Positions 48,895-60,332 of a stretch of DNA of 64,000 bases are shown here, piece by piece. Both the position numbers and the translations under genes were made by a program. Where the stretch lies: contig JAYKXP010000031.1 in the NCBI GenBank assembly GCA_037176845.1, positions 186,001 to 250,000 on the forward strand, read 5' to 3'. This stretch comes from Paramarasmius palmivorus (taxonomy: Eukaryota > Basidiomycota > Agaricomycetes > Agaricales > Marasmiaceae). Each line of letters opens with the position of its first letter. Within the stretch, counting starts at the first letter, position 1. The notes beneath the pieces are model-generated. The model was not told where the DNA came from. It worked only from the letters and a program-made list of their open reading frames with translations, and searched no databases.

Positions 48895-50128
48895 TAAGGT
48901 TGCACACGGGTATACCGCGGTGCTCCGAAACCAACACCGTACCCTTACCCGCCAATACCGTACCCGTCGCGGGACGGGTCAATACCGACCCGCCAAATAC
49001 CACGGTGTGACTAAAAACCCGCAGGTCTGAATGTACGGTATTACCGCACGGGTATCTGACCTAAAACCACGTCCATCAATGCAACTATTAATGACATTCA
49101 ACTCCCTAAGTTTTTAAGCATCTACCATCTCCACATCCAACTCATCTCTCTCCTCGTCGGTGTCCTTCTTTCGCTTGCATAACGTACGAATAGCAGCCTC
49201 TATATCAGGCATGTGAACCATGTTTTTACGTCCCCAAGAACCAAAGCAAAGAAAGCGGCGAATGGAGGAGCCAGAGAGTCGGTTGCGCATGAAGTTGAGA
49301 AGCTGGCGCCCCGCAGAGAAGACGCGCTCCACGGCCGTTGATGTTGCTAGAACAAGACTATCAAAATCTATATAGTCGGACATGAGAAAAAAGACGGACC
49401 AGGAACACTGTGATAATCCATTGCCATGCAAAAAAGGGTGGAATATGTTTGTCAACGGATCCTTGGCATTTTGGAGGGGTGCGTTCAAGTACTCAGTGAA
49501 TTCATTGCGCTGTGGGGTAGCCTGGCTAGCTGGAACGGAAAAGTTGAAATCACCCTCGCCATCGAACCTGGACGAGCTTTCCTTCAGAATCGGACACCAA
49601 TGGAGGAATTTCGCAGAGAATATGATTTAGCACGACAATATCAGCACAAATGGAGTACGATGTAAATCTAAAACGGCCAGATACCAAGTAAGCGAAAATG
49701 AGTGGTGTCAAGTCGAGCTCGGCGCTCACCTTAACTAGCAAAGAAACAAAGGCTACGCGAACCTGAATTTCTTCTCCTCTTTCCTGTCTACATCCCTGAA
49801 TCCTGCATGTACCAAGACACTGTCTGAGCTGAAGAGGTGTCGGACTTGAATTCCAGCTCCTAGAGTGCGAATTCCGCGGAAAGTAAGGGTAGAGCAGACG
49901 ACCTCATGTGAAGGGAGCAAGAAGGGAGATGGTTGCTCGAACGCTGACGCGTCTGTTTTCCTCCCAAATAGCGGCATACCAAATATGGTAATAGACCCGC
50001 CAAACACCGCGAGACCGCGGGTACGGGTCGCGGTACTGGCGGTGTTGACCAAAGCCAACACCGTACCCTTACCCGCCGTACCCTTCGTCCAAATACCGCG
50101 GTGTCAGTGCGACCCGTGTGCAACCTTA
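48895..50128 (-). mobile_element. hAT-like element, decayed, 1234 bp
   Basis: Terminal inverted repeats TAAGGTTGCACACGGGT (17 bp, perfect) and an 8-bp target duplication TTTGTCAT (48887-48894 and 50129-50136). Subterminal zones are full of ACCCGC / TACCGCGG motifs. An 8-bp duplication is the hAT hallmark, and the internal minus-strand frame carries a hAT C-terminal dimerisation segment. Too short for a full transposase, so this is an internally deleted copy. Confidence 0.9.
49114..49488 (-). pseudogene. hAT transposase C-terminal fragment
   Basis: 124 codons with STAVERVFSAGRQLLNFMRN followed by RLSGSSIRRFLCFGSWG. This is the typical hAT dimerisation region (the S-x-x-x-E-R-x-F-S motif). The rest of the transposase (BED finger, DDE core) is absent. 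The frame ends in an acidic tail. It lies inside the 1234-bp element and cannot encode an active enzyme. Confidence 0.85.
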
Positions 50129-50900
50129 TTTGTCATGCAGCAAGTTGGGGTTAGGGTCACCGGTCACATTAAGCGCCATCAATTGACACTGTCTCTTGTC
50201 CCATCACATCATAACCTCTACGTTTTTCTACCGCCTATTCATCCTTTGCTAGCTGACAAGTGCATCTTGGAGGCCAAGGTAAGCTCCAAATTGCAATACT
50301 CTTCAATACTATAGTGTCTTACGCCTCTCCTGACTTGTTCCCCCCGCGAATTGCCCGCGAAAGCAGATACCAATGTTTCGGAAGCACGGAAATGGACGTT
50401 TTCTAGGCTAATAAGTAGATTAATCAATGGGTGTAAGGTGCGTCAGGGAGTAAAATTTCCCTGTGAACTTCGCTGATTCCCTTCTCGACTCCATAGGCTT
50501 AGGTCCACATAAATACTCAGGAATCATGTCACCGTATCCCACTAATGTATCCGCGCAACATCAAACTATTCATCTTCTACTCATCCTCACGAATATGGAC
50601 AAAGAGTCAACTCCCCGGTCCTTGAAGTCCTTGTTGAAATAGTTTTTCCCCTGAATGTTGCTAAGCCTGAACGCCCCAACCCAATACGAAATGTCTACCC
50701 AGAGAATGTCAGGCGACAATTTAGCACCCAGAAATCAATCACTCACCACACTCGATTTACAGGAACATTTCGCTCGCTCAGAGTGAATGATTTACCAGGC
50801 TCGATTTTACAAGAAGGTCAATACGCTACTCATCAACGACTCGGAGATACTGGTTTCATGTCAGAAGTTGAATCCTCTATAGGACACTGATCGTACAGCT
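50129..50900 (-). repeat. F-C-G unit U4, right part
   Basis: Resumes the F segment after the hAT element: GTTGGGGTTAGGGTCA near 50144, CAATTGACAC block near 50179, then the tail shared with 27.6-28.2 kb and 11.0-11.56 kb. No intact frame. Confidence 0.55.
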
Positions 50901-51769
50901 CGAAGTGTCCGCTACTTGGAAGAAGGTATGTTCACTGCATTTTATTTTGGCACGAAGAGAAATTCTGAACACTTGTAGGCGAGTTGGCGAACAGGACAAC
51001 ATCTCACATTAAACCTTCCTATCTGAGAAGTACAGCGGCGGAAGTACAATGAGGTACGTTCTGGTGAATCAGCTCTCGTCGAATATATCAATAACGTAGT
51101 ACAGGACCAATGTTCCGTTGTGTGTCGTTCATCATTCGGTGCTGACCTTAAATATTTGGGCGCTCACTACGAGAGATTACCAAAGCCAAAAGTTTTGAAT
51201 CCTACAGAAACTATGTCCCAGATGATGGTATTCTTCGTAAGTTCTATCATTTTTCTTGAATATGCTTCGTGAATGCTGATCACGCGTTTCTGCGCAGATA
51301 TTCCGATGACCACTATCGACCTTCGTGCTACTGGCAAGTGACCTGACCATCGCAATTACAAACTCGGCTTTCTGAACGGATACTTTTCAGAGCTCGCAAT
51401 TCGAGGTATTCACATTAGGTCGGCTGCTCGAGAACACAAGACACCTTCCATCACTCTCGCGGAGACAGGAAGAGCTGCATGAAAGGACCTTTATATGTAA
51501 CGTTCTCTCCGACAGAGGCTAATTGATTTTCAGAAATTTAACAGAATTGTAAGCATTGACGTTCGAGGTTCTCTGGTATCATAAAACTCGGCAGGATACG
51601 CTTCTAGCCAGCATCGAGATTTGATGAATGTGGTGCTGGTAAGGTGCGTACTTACGCTCCTTTCCCTCAGACTAGATAGTTACTCAGCAAACATCCCGGC
51701 TCATGCCGTCCAGCACAAACCCACTTAACACGATGCCTACCAACTACCCACCACCACTGGCCCAAAAGA
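50901..51769. other. joint between units U4 and U3
   Basis: Partly similar to 28.3-28.75 kb (plus-strand segments around 50985-51060 and 51100-51240). The rest is without match. No gene supported. Confidence 0.35.
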
Positions 51770-54700
51770 TAATCTGGGGCTTCATGGGGTCATAGGCGCC
51801 AGTACATGCTCATAACTCCGCTCATGTCTTCAACGCCTCCTGACTTATTCGGCCGCCCACAGTGACATGGTAGCTTCTACCTCCTGGCTGAAAGCCCGAA
51901 CAGGTATTTACCTTTTATTATCTTTTTATTTACCCCAAACACATCCTAACGCTTTCATAGATTGTCCTCCGAGCGTCTTCAGCACCCCAGAGCATTTACT
52001 ATCCTTTATCATTCCTGCTGCCCGTACCTCTAACGTACCTCCAAGTTCGACGCCTTCCCGATATATTACAAGCGGCGGATAGACGGCAAAGGGGGCCTTA
52101 GACGTAGAGGAGCATTCTCCTCTAATTTTATCGTTATCCTGGGTTTCATCAGCGAAACCGGCTGCTCTGAAGGTTTGACCTGCGAGGAGAAGGTATGTCG
52201 AGTCCATTTTACGGTCGATTTTCCAAATGCTAAATACCTTTTAGGTCCAGCCAGGCTTCCTGCGATGTCGGGCAATAACATGTTCAGTTCATTTCAGGCT
52301 ATTTTCTCTCTGGGACGGCCGTAGAGGTAAACGTGTCACTTAGACTTCTTGGTGAGGAGCATGTTCTAACATGTGTCCCAGCATAGTCTGTGTGTCAAAT
52401 ACAAGCAAAATCTCCGTGTCAGGTTGTCCTGTACACTGCAAAAACACAGTACTCGAGTATACGCCCCGTTGCTACAAGTAAGTGTTTCCCTGTAACACGC
52501 AGCATTTATTTACACATTTTTGACTCAACCTAGATACCCAGCAACATGCCGATGCTGTATTTTTACACCTCAGATACACTACCAAAACGATACATTGAGC
52601 TGGCTTTCTTGCTGGCTCAGCCGACGTCGATTAAGGTATACCTAGCACTGCTCTTGGAAACGTGAAGTCTCCCGTCAGCCATTCGCGAGCATAAAACTTT
52701 CCTTGGGGGCGTAGTCATTGTAGTACGTCTCTCAGTGCTCTTGCGTTATTAAGATGATCTGACGAATACTTCATTACTTTAGGTACATTGATTGAATGTT
52801 CATGTAAAGTGAGTTAAGGAATGCCAGTATTGATGCGTCTCGAAGCGTTCACAGATACACCTCAATGACTCGGATATCAGAAGACTGAACACAAGGCAGC
52901 GCGAGAAGGCTAACGCGTGTATACCTCGTGCTATCTTTTGGCTTCTTTTTAATGCTACTCCTACATGCGTACTAAGATCAACCTGCCGCCATCAGTAAAC
53001 GTTCGCAATTCTTGTTGCTTGCTGCTCCTACAGTATATTACTTGTCTTTGAACAATTATGCTCCATCGTATTCAATCATGAGATGATGCCGCGAAAGAGA
53101 ACAGTATATATGAAGATCGTCATGCTATTGTATATGATTCATTATATCTACATCGTCCCGTACACTCGAAAACATCAAGAACATCAGCAAATCTCCGTTC
53201 CTCGTAGATCCGGAGCTTTGCGGCAGCCAGACCCCGAAACTTGACCTAACGCACCCTCTCTTCCGTGCATGGAGCTTTGCACTGCACTACAACATGCGAA
53301 CACGGTACGGTAGATCTGATTTGGAGACGTGGGGCCATAGCTTATCGCAGATCCCATCGCCTTCTCTGTACGCTCTGGGTTAGAACTATGACAATACTGA
53401 ATAACGCAGCACTTACACCGACAGCATAACCTCCAAACACAAAGCTCTTTCCTTCAACCTGATGATAGCATGAGTATCGAGCACGCATGGATTGTCGGGT
53501 CCGAGTATGAGCGAGTGTATATTCTTGCACGAAAGATGTCTGGGTGATGGCTTGGGATGCACATGTTGGAGGGTAAGGCAATGTTTCGTATTGTGGGTGT
53601 TCGGCTGCCATCCTGGAACCTGCGTAGGGTAGCTTCCATGACTCTGAAGCGCCCGAAAGGTCAAGAGGCATAAGAGCAGAGGTACCACTGGAGTTGACGG
53701 GTACAAATGCGCCTGTTCTTCGTAGATATGGTGTTGGCTGAGCATAAGAGTCAGAACATGAGGCTCACCACAAAACGGGGGATCAAAGCAACGCACCATA
53801 GTCCATAACTTTCCATCACCTGCCAATCCACGACACGTCTTTCTATGTTTACTTCTAGCTCCCGTATGGTACCCATGGGTATCCAATTACGAGGAGAGAG
53901 GGAATATTTGTTGAAGCATCTTCAAGTCCCCAAAGGTAGGCGTTGAGGTGTTTCGTGTAGGTAATCCGTGGGTGTTTGTGTACGACGGGAGACTAAGCTA
54001 GAATGGTGAAATAGCAAGCCTCGATAAAAGGTCCATATAGCTTTCAATCGAAGATGAGCTTGAGATAGTATTACAAGGTCGAAACACACGTACGAATCGT
54101 CCGCCGAGTTGACACCCTTGACTCTTTATTACCCAAAAAAGATGGCCACGTTCTTCCGTCGTCAATATCCTTAGCCTGGCATAATCTACGTGCTCCAATG
54201 GTCTTCTGCGGGGTTCGTTGGGCGGGGTGTATTGGTGATCACTGCAGAAGTAGCGAGAGTGTGGAACCACTCGCAGGAGAATCTTTGATCGAGGGAGTGG
54301 ATGTATGAGCGCAGGTACTGAGCTCTTTCGGAGCGGTGCAAGTTGGCTGCGGATGGCGGGTGGATGTGGTTGCGGTATGTGACGGGTAGGCGAAGCTGAA
54401 GGGGATTTTCAAACTGGATCAAGATGAATGGTTCAAGTTGTAGGGGGTAATAAAGCGAAGCGGAGGCGAGTGGGGTTGGTCAACGTTTTGGCGGCGGCGA
54501 TGGGACTCGTGGAGTCAGCTTGAGAATTAGGCAGGATGCTGCCTAAAAAATTGGAGCATGAGTGACAGCCTAGAAGCCGAAGAGCACTTGGATAACTGGA
54601 CATCCTCCCAAATACTTTCCAGCCATCCGTCTGCCTCGAGACTCTGCTGAGGATGTTTTTTCTATCGCAGATTTCGTTTGGTAAAACTTTTGAGGTATCA

Positions 54701-54950
54701 GCGGTTGCGTGAGCTTGGCATCCTTTGAGGTCGTCGTTGGTGAAGGGACTATCTTTGTTTGTTACCGCCAAATACGGCAACTTGGGTTAGGGTCACTGGG
54801 AGCGTCTGATCTGACAATTGACGCCGACCTTTTCTCTTGTCTTATCACTTTTGCTCCTTCCTCCCTCGTTAGCCATCCTGCGGCGCTCGGATGAAATTCA
54901 AGCTCAAGAAATCACTTGATTATCAAAGTAAATCCTGGGTTTTTCCTCCA
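51770..54950 (-). repeat. F-C-G unit U3 (block 2)
   Basis: Counterpart of U1. The G segment at 52207-51770 (MDSTYLLLAGQTFRAAGF) is highly similar to 29.0-29.44 kb. The C segment is at about 53740-53400 (the GPGKT of U1 reads GPDNP here). The F segment is at 54780-54590 (PFTNDDL, VLPNEICDRK, QTDGWKVFGRM). The second F exon stays open here as SNFLGSILPNSQADSTS to ALLPPTT, so this copy keeps the longest F frame. The GTGAGT donor seen in U1 is lost at the end of the first F exon. Confidence 0.55.
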
Positions 54951-56109
54951 GACGCAGTCCTTGGTGTCCAAGGCAATAGAGAGACAGTTTCTGGGCTATT
55001 GGCTGGAGTGAAGGATCGCCATGCTCTATGGTACGTTCATAGCTAGCGTCTTTGTTTCTAATCTACTGGAGATCTGACTGTTCCTCGTATAGACAGACTC
55101 GCCTTCGGTGGAAACATACTCATATATCTTACCCATTTCTATGCATGTCGAAATCGTTATCCGTGTAATTATGACACTGGACACGCACAAATGAAACGTA
55201 CCTCATTCTCCTCTCGCAAAAGCTCCTTCCCTCAGCCCTGAGATTTAGCGCTGCTCTTCTCCGATTGAACGGTCGGTTCGTCAAACTGAAAATGGCTAGC
55301 ATTCGGTAAAGCATACGATAATCAGCCCGTCAATTCCGCTCCCAAATGCTCAGTGGTGCCTCGAAATCCTCCAATCACTCTCCCACAATCACCATTCCGA
55401 AATAACTGCACAATTGTGCAGTCGTTCCGTCTCGACGGTGGTTTTCTGGCTCCCTCATTCAATATTCTTTTCGGAAGGAGAACCCCTAAGGGGATGTCGA
55501 GCGATTCCCGAAACTTTTGCGGGTTTTCGCAATTTAGCAAACATGTATCGTTATATGGGAGTTTGGGTATTTCCCAGGTACATGCTCTCTTCGTATAAAG
55601 CGGATATTGGAGGTGATTTGAAGTTTGAGTTCAGCCCATTCACAAGATTTAGACGGGTTCTTATAGCAAACATTGCCTCGATTGCATCCTTGATGTAAAT
55701 CATAATGGTACGCAAGCCCAAGCAATACAGGATCAGCTCAGCCAAACGAATCAGTAGGTTGCGGTCAAGTTCCTGCCTTTCAAATCAGAACAACGGGCCG
55801 CAATCCCACTTTTGGTTGATCAGGAAGCATTTGGATAGTTTTTCATTCTCTGAATACCGTTGACGCAAAATGCTAACATGACTCATGGCTCAAGAGACGA
55901 CTCCATGCAGCTGAACATTTTGTACGGCTATTTGACGGTCGAGACACTTAACTCTAGTTGGTGAATCCCAATGGTTTACTACCGATGCTGACTCGACTAA
56001 TTGATGTGCTACCTTTAGCAAATCCCGCCTCCTCTGCATAGATATGTATATATCCTCCTGAGCGATGCCTCTTTTCCCCTCAGCCCTGCCGCTTGCTTAC
56101 CGTCCCATC
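54951..56109. other. end of block 2 and spacer before the membrane-protein gene
   Basis: 55.0-55.7 kb matches 32.3-33.0 kb (same LSSYKAD frame). 55.75-56.1 kb has no match and should hold the promoter of the next gene. Confidence 0.4.
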
Positions 56110-57452
56110 ATGGCAGCTCGTCCCGATGCTGTCAGTCTTATTGCTCTGCTCATTGAGGGTGTTCTATACGGTAAGCTTGTTCTCGCACGGCTAAAGCAGG
56201 ATATTCACACCCTCATTGATTACAGGCATTCTTGTATCACTTTTTGGGTTTTATCTCTTTGTCATGCTGCAACAACAGAGCAGCATTCACTCACACATCA
56301 CTTCGGGACCTCGATCAAGTATTAGAACCAATATTGGCACCTCCTTGGTAGTATTCTTCATGTTCCTGCTCGGAACCGCAGTAAGTTGGTCTCTTCGTTG
56401 CGTAAAGAGTAACTCTAACATCAGGGATAGCATCTCGGCGTCGACATATTTAGAGCTCTCAATGCCTTCGTTTACCAACAAGGAAGTCAAACACCGAACG
56501 AGGTACTCTTAGTCGCGAATGAAAGCTCATATTTGGCGAAGATCATCATCTACTATCTACAAACCCTTGTCGCAGATGGATTCTGGGTGAGTTCTGGACT
56601 ACAACGTCGAGTGATACTGATCAAAATGCAGTTATACTGTGCATATATTGTCTGGAACAACGATAAACGTGTGGGGGTAATTCTCATCGTGTTCCTACTC
56701 GGGAGTGCAGGTAATCTAAATGCTACTGCTTCAACCACAGCATTGATGATCTGGAACAGTAACGGGAGCTCGGCTCATGGAGCTACTAGCCCACGCAACG
56801 GATCAAGACTTCGTTTTCTCATCTCAATACAACACGTGGACGGTGCTTTTCTTGGTATTCATGCTTGCATCAAACTTGGGAAGCACGGGTCCGCATTCTA
56901 AGTTACTTCTATGCTTCTTCAAGCCACTGACCGATGCCGAGTTTAGGTCTAATAGCAACTCGCATCTGGTATATTCACCGCCAGACCCTGATATTCTCCA
57001 GTGGTACCAAGGATCGCCGGATACCAACTATAGTAATAACAGTAATCGAATCTGGAGCGATACAGGCGGTAGCTTTGGCTGTGATGATTGTTCTGTACCT
57101 GTGCAAGAGCTTTGCTCAATATGTTGTTTATGATGCGGTGAGTTATTAATTACCAGTTCTCTGTCTAATGACACTGATACACCGTCAATCGACCAAGGAC
57201 ACACAGCTCATTGTGAGTAAGACATACTTGGTCAGCGTGGTTCAACGTATTCAGATTCTGTAGGGGATCATATTCATTGTGATTATCTTGCGTTCTACGC
57301 TAGGACTATCGAATTATCGGAAGCCACCAGTCCCGAAAACATTCATGCCGCCTCGAGAAACACAATTAAGGGAGATTCAACATGATCTCGGGGGTTCTGT
57401 CTTCGTGCAAACCACAAAGACATGGTCGTCAAACTCGGAGAATGTACCATAG
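56110..57452 (+). CDS. seven-helix integral membrane protein (basidiomycete family)
   Basis: About eight exons with short GT-AG introns that can be joined without a break. The product starts MAARPDAVSLIALLIEGVLY, with helix 1 continuing GILVSLFGFYLFVML, then SLVVFFMFLLGTA-HLGVDIFRALNAF, YLAKIIIYYLQTLVADGFW-LYCAYIVWN, VGVILIVFLLGSAV, TWTVLFLVFMLASNLGSTG-LIATRIWYIHRQT, ESGAIQAVALAVMIVLYL, then QYVVYDA and GIIFIVIILRSTLG, and ends in a polar tail at TAG 57450-57452. The order 'T-A-H-x-x-x-D', 'Y-x-x-Q-T-L-x-x-D', 'C-x-I-V-W', 'L-I-A-x-R-I-W', 'E-S-G-A' is that of a large basidiomycete seven-helix family with no known ligand. An upstream in-frame ATG lies at 56065; 56110 fits the usual start better. 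It appears functional. Confidence 0.75.
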
Positions 57453-57785
57453 GTTTATTGGCTACTGGGTACTCTGTTGTGCGCCATAGAGGTGATGAAT
57501 GTGTAGTTTTCATATACTATGTATACCTAATTATTAGGCATCACATGCTCTGTTGAACACTCGCGCTGAATACCTAATACCGTCCTGATCCGACAACATG
57601 CGGTCTACGCAGCACCGGGACTCATCAACAGTTTTGTTTAGAATCACTTCGGTATCGACGTAGATCATTGTATGCTATTCGAGGGGTGTACAAGTCAACG
57701 CTGTACACCCGGTCTCAACAACTTTCGGATTACCGATTAGTTACCAACGGTAAGGATTGCGCTATCAAAAATTCGGGATGATGGA

Positions 57786-58200
57786 GTTTAGGTATGCAGT
57801 TCGTCCTGCTCCTCCAAACCAAGGACGCCAGCAATATCATCGCATTTCCAAAATATGGAGACCGGTCAATGACACGCTTGACCGTCTTGGATATCACGAA
57901 TCTGGTCCAAACGGCGCTTAGCTGGAACTTCAAGTTGTCGCTTCAAGTGGTAAGTATGTACTTATCCAACATTTGGAATGATAGAGTTTAGGTACTAGGT
58001 AAGTTGTATCAAGTTCGTCCCGCTTCTCAGTGCACATATACTGATTGAATGGCAAGTCCTGCACCTCCAAAGTAAGGATCCCAGCAATATCATCGCATTT
58101 CAGACGGAGACTGGTCACTGACACGGTTGACTTATCCCGAATTTGGTCTAAACGGCGCTTAGCTGGACCTTGTTGCTTCAAGTGGTAAGTATGTACTTTT
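57786..58200. repeat. diverged tandem direct repeat, two copies
   Basis: 57786-57963 and 57985-58200 share AGCAATATCATCGCATTTC, AAACGGCGCTTAGCTGGA and TTCAAGTGGTAAGTATGTAC in the same order. The second copy has about 35 extra bases near its start. No coding role is clear; GGTAAGTATG would be a good splice donor in both. Confidence 0.8.
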
Positions 58201-59099
58201 ATTAGACAACAACTAATACAAATCATAGAGTGCGATCTCCATTCCATTTAATGTGAACTCTTTGGCCCTATGTTTGTCTGCAAAAAGAAAGAAGTCAGTA
58301 CAAGCTCAGACCGAAGATAACGTGCACATACTCAACGTTACAAGCCTCACCAACTCCTGAATCTCCCTGAAAGTGTCCTTCTACCCATCCCAACGCCAAC
58401 TCTTGTCGGAAAAGACCAACAAATGCTCTCGAGATCCGAGGAACAGTAAACGATCCTAATTTGCGACAACAATCCTGGTTGTATTTACTTGAAGACCTCG
58501 AAGTTACGAATGGATGGCCTCCGCGCGCTACAACGATTGAAGAGGCGTATGTAGATGAAAGGTGCAAGCAGCTAACGACTCGGTCATGGCCTTGGCAGCT
58601 ATAAAAAGGAGTGGCTTCCCGATGAATACAGCATCGGCTAGAGTAGAATATGAGTCGATTCCAGTGTAACGGAAAAGACGAGTAAAGCATCGTGATGTCG
58701 AGCCTGGTGATAAGCGTGCGTCCTTGTTTTCGAATCGAAATCTTTGTGCGTACCAAAGCCGGCGACACGCTAAAGTACCCGCTTCGATGCCAAGGGATGG
58801 CCTTTAGATCCTGGTTGGGTGACGAGCAAGATCTTGGGTCTGGAGCGTGAAAAGAATCGATACAGAGTAGGGATGTTGTGAGCCTACAATGTCCTCACTG
58901 CTCGCTGGGAGACGCAACAATTTGACGCCTATCCTAGGCCTCAGTATTTCATATCCCTTCTTGATATCATGTCGTATCTCCTAAACACCTCGAATGCATT
59001 AACAAGTTTTCATTCTTCATGATACCGAAGCGTTCCTGTACACAACATTATACGTTACGTTGCAGGCGTCTTCTCAACGAATGACGACTTCATTCTGGA
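58201..59099. other. spacer; one unexplained minus-strand frame
   Basis: A 157-codon minus-strand frame (58768-58295) has no recognisable motif and no counterpart in the window. I do not call it a gene. Nothing else was seen. Confidence 0.3.
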
Positions 59100-59851
59100 T
59101 TCTGTAGTATCCTTGGAGGCGGGTATGATAACGATATCAGTGATCACGAATCACTTCGCCTCCCATATGCGCTCCACGACGCTGATCATAGGAAGAAGTC
59201 AGAACTACGGCTATACCGAATAAGGCATCACTTACATTGACAGCCCAAGCTCCGACTCGGCGCTTCGTACGCCCTCTCATTGAGCTTCAAACCCGTTATT
59301 TGGACCCGAATATGTGTGAATATATTGTCTTTAACGAACTGTCATCTAGAGATGATACTTCGGACTGCACATATTGTCCTGTACGGCGATGTTCCGGTGT
59401 TGTAGGTATTCGGGCTTCGTGAAGTGGCTTCTACGGTGTCAAAGGGACCGAATAGCTGGCGAGGGGTATGACCGAGGTATGACAGGAGTTGACAGACGCA
59501 GGGGCAAACGGTCATGTACTTCGGTCTTGACTCTTCGATGGTTTGGCGGCTCTAAGATAAGAGAGGTTAGAACGTGAGATTTTGCGTATAAACAGATAAG
59601 CGCACCACGATGGAAGGGGATACTTGGATCGTGAACTAGCCAACCCAGTCGTGAACTACCTCCTGCTTCTGAATCCCGTAGTCGGATCGATAAGTCCTGC
59701 GAATAACGAGCCAAGGTTCGTTCGATTATGGTTGGTGTCAAAGCTCCATGGAAGCTGATGATCTTGGTATCGGTATGAAGTGCACCGTCCAACGAACCGC
59801 TGCAGCTGTCGATTAAGGTGAGCTTGAGGTAGCGTTACAGAACAAGAACGT
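59100..59851 (-). repeat. F-C-G unit fragment P5, cut by the CACTA-like element
   Basis: 59.18-59.27 kb resembles the C segment at 30.63-30.7 kb (AAGAAGTCAGAAC...). 59.56-59.66 kb resembles the D segment at 26.57-26.68 kb. The last bases (GAGCTTGAGGTAGCGTTACA) match 31.32 kb. The unit stops at the left end of the next element. Confidence 0.5.
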
Positions 59852-60190
59852 CACTGTGAGACCCGGCTTGGTCGACATCCAACCAGAAAAAACGACCAGT
59901 ATTTGGTCGAAAAAAGACCAGAGCCTGGTCGGAAATGAACCATTCAGAGGTTATCGAGGGGATGGTTGATTGTCGCCCATTTTTCGACAAATTCAACCAT
60001 CACCCAGCCGTTCGGTTTGGAACACTTTCCACCAGGCTTTGGTTATTTTGTCTCCATGGCCTGGTCGTTTTCTTTAGTTGCTTGCTAATCAATGGCACAC
60101 ATAGCACCTGCAATTGGTTGAATAGGATAGTCATTTAGATATAGGTATTGTATACAAATCACAGTACTTTAGAATACATGCTGCTGACAG

Positions 60191-60219
60191 GCGGGGACAG
60201 CTGTCCCCGTGCCTGACGT
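60191..60219. repeat. perfect GC palindrome near the accessory gene 3' side
   Basis: CGGGGACAGCTGTCCCCG is an 18-bp perfect palindrome about 115 bp past the stop of the accessory gene, inside the element. It could be a protein-binding site or help terminate transcription. Confidence 0.6.
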
Positions 60220-60332
60220 TACGGGAAAGTCGAAGAATAGAAATGGTGGTCCGTGCGCCATGCCGTTGCTGCTGCCTGAGAACGGTATCAACACGAGGTG
60301 CGAGACGTATCAACAAACACGTACCTTCACTG

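Noticed and set aside
49753..50061. Second hAT transposase piece in the minus frame containing QVRHLFSSDSVLVH
   Set aside because: Only weak likeness to the hAT dimerisation motif; the position overlaps the subterminal repeats of the element.
58295..58768. 157-codon minus-strand frame as a gene
   Set aside because: No motif, no conserved copy, no clear splice or start context.
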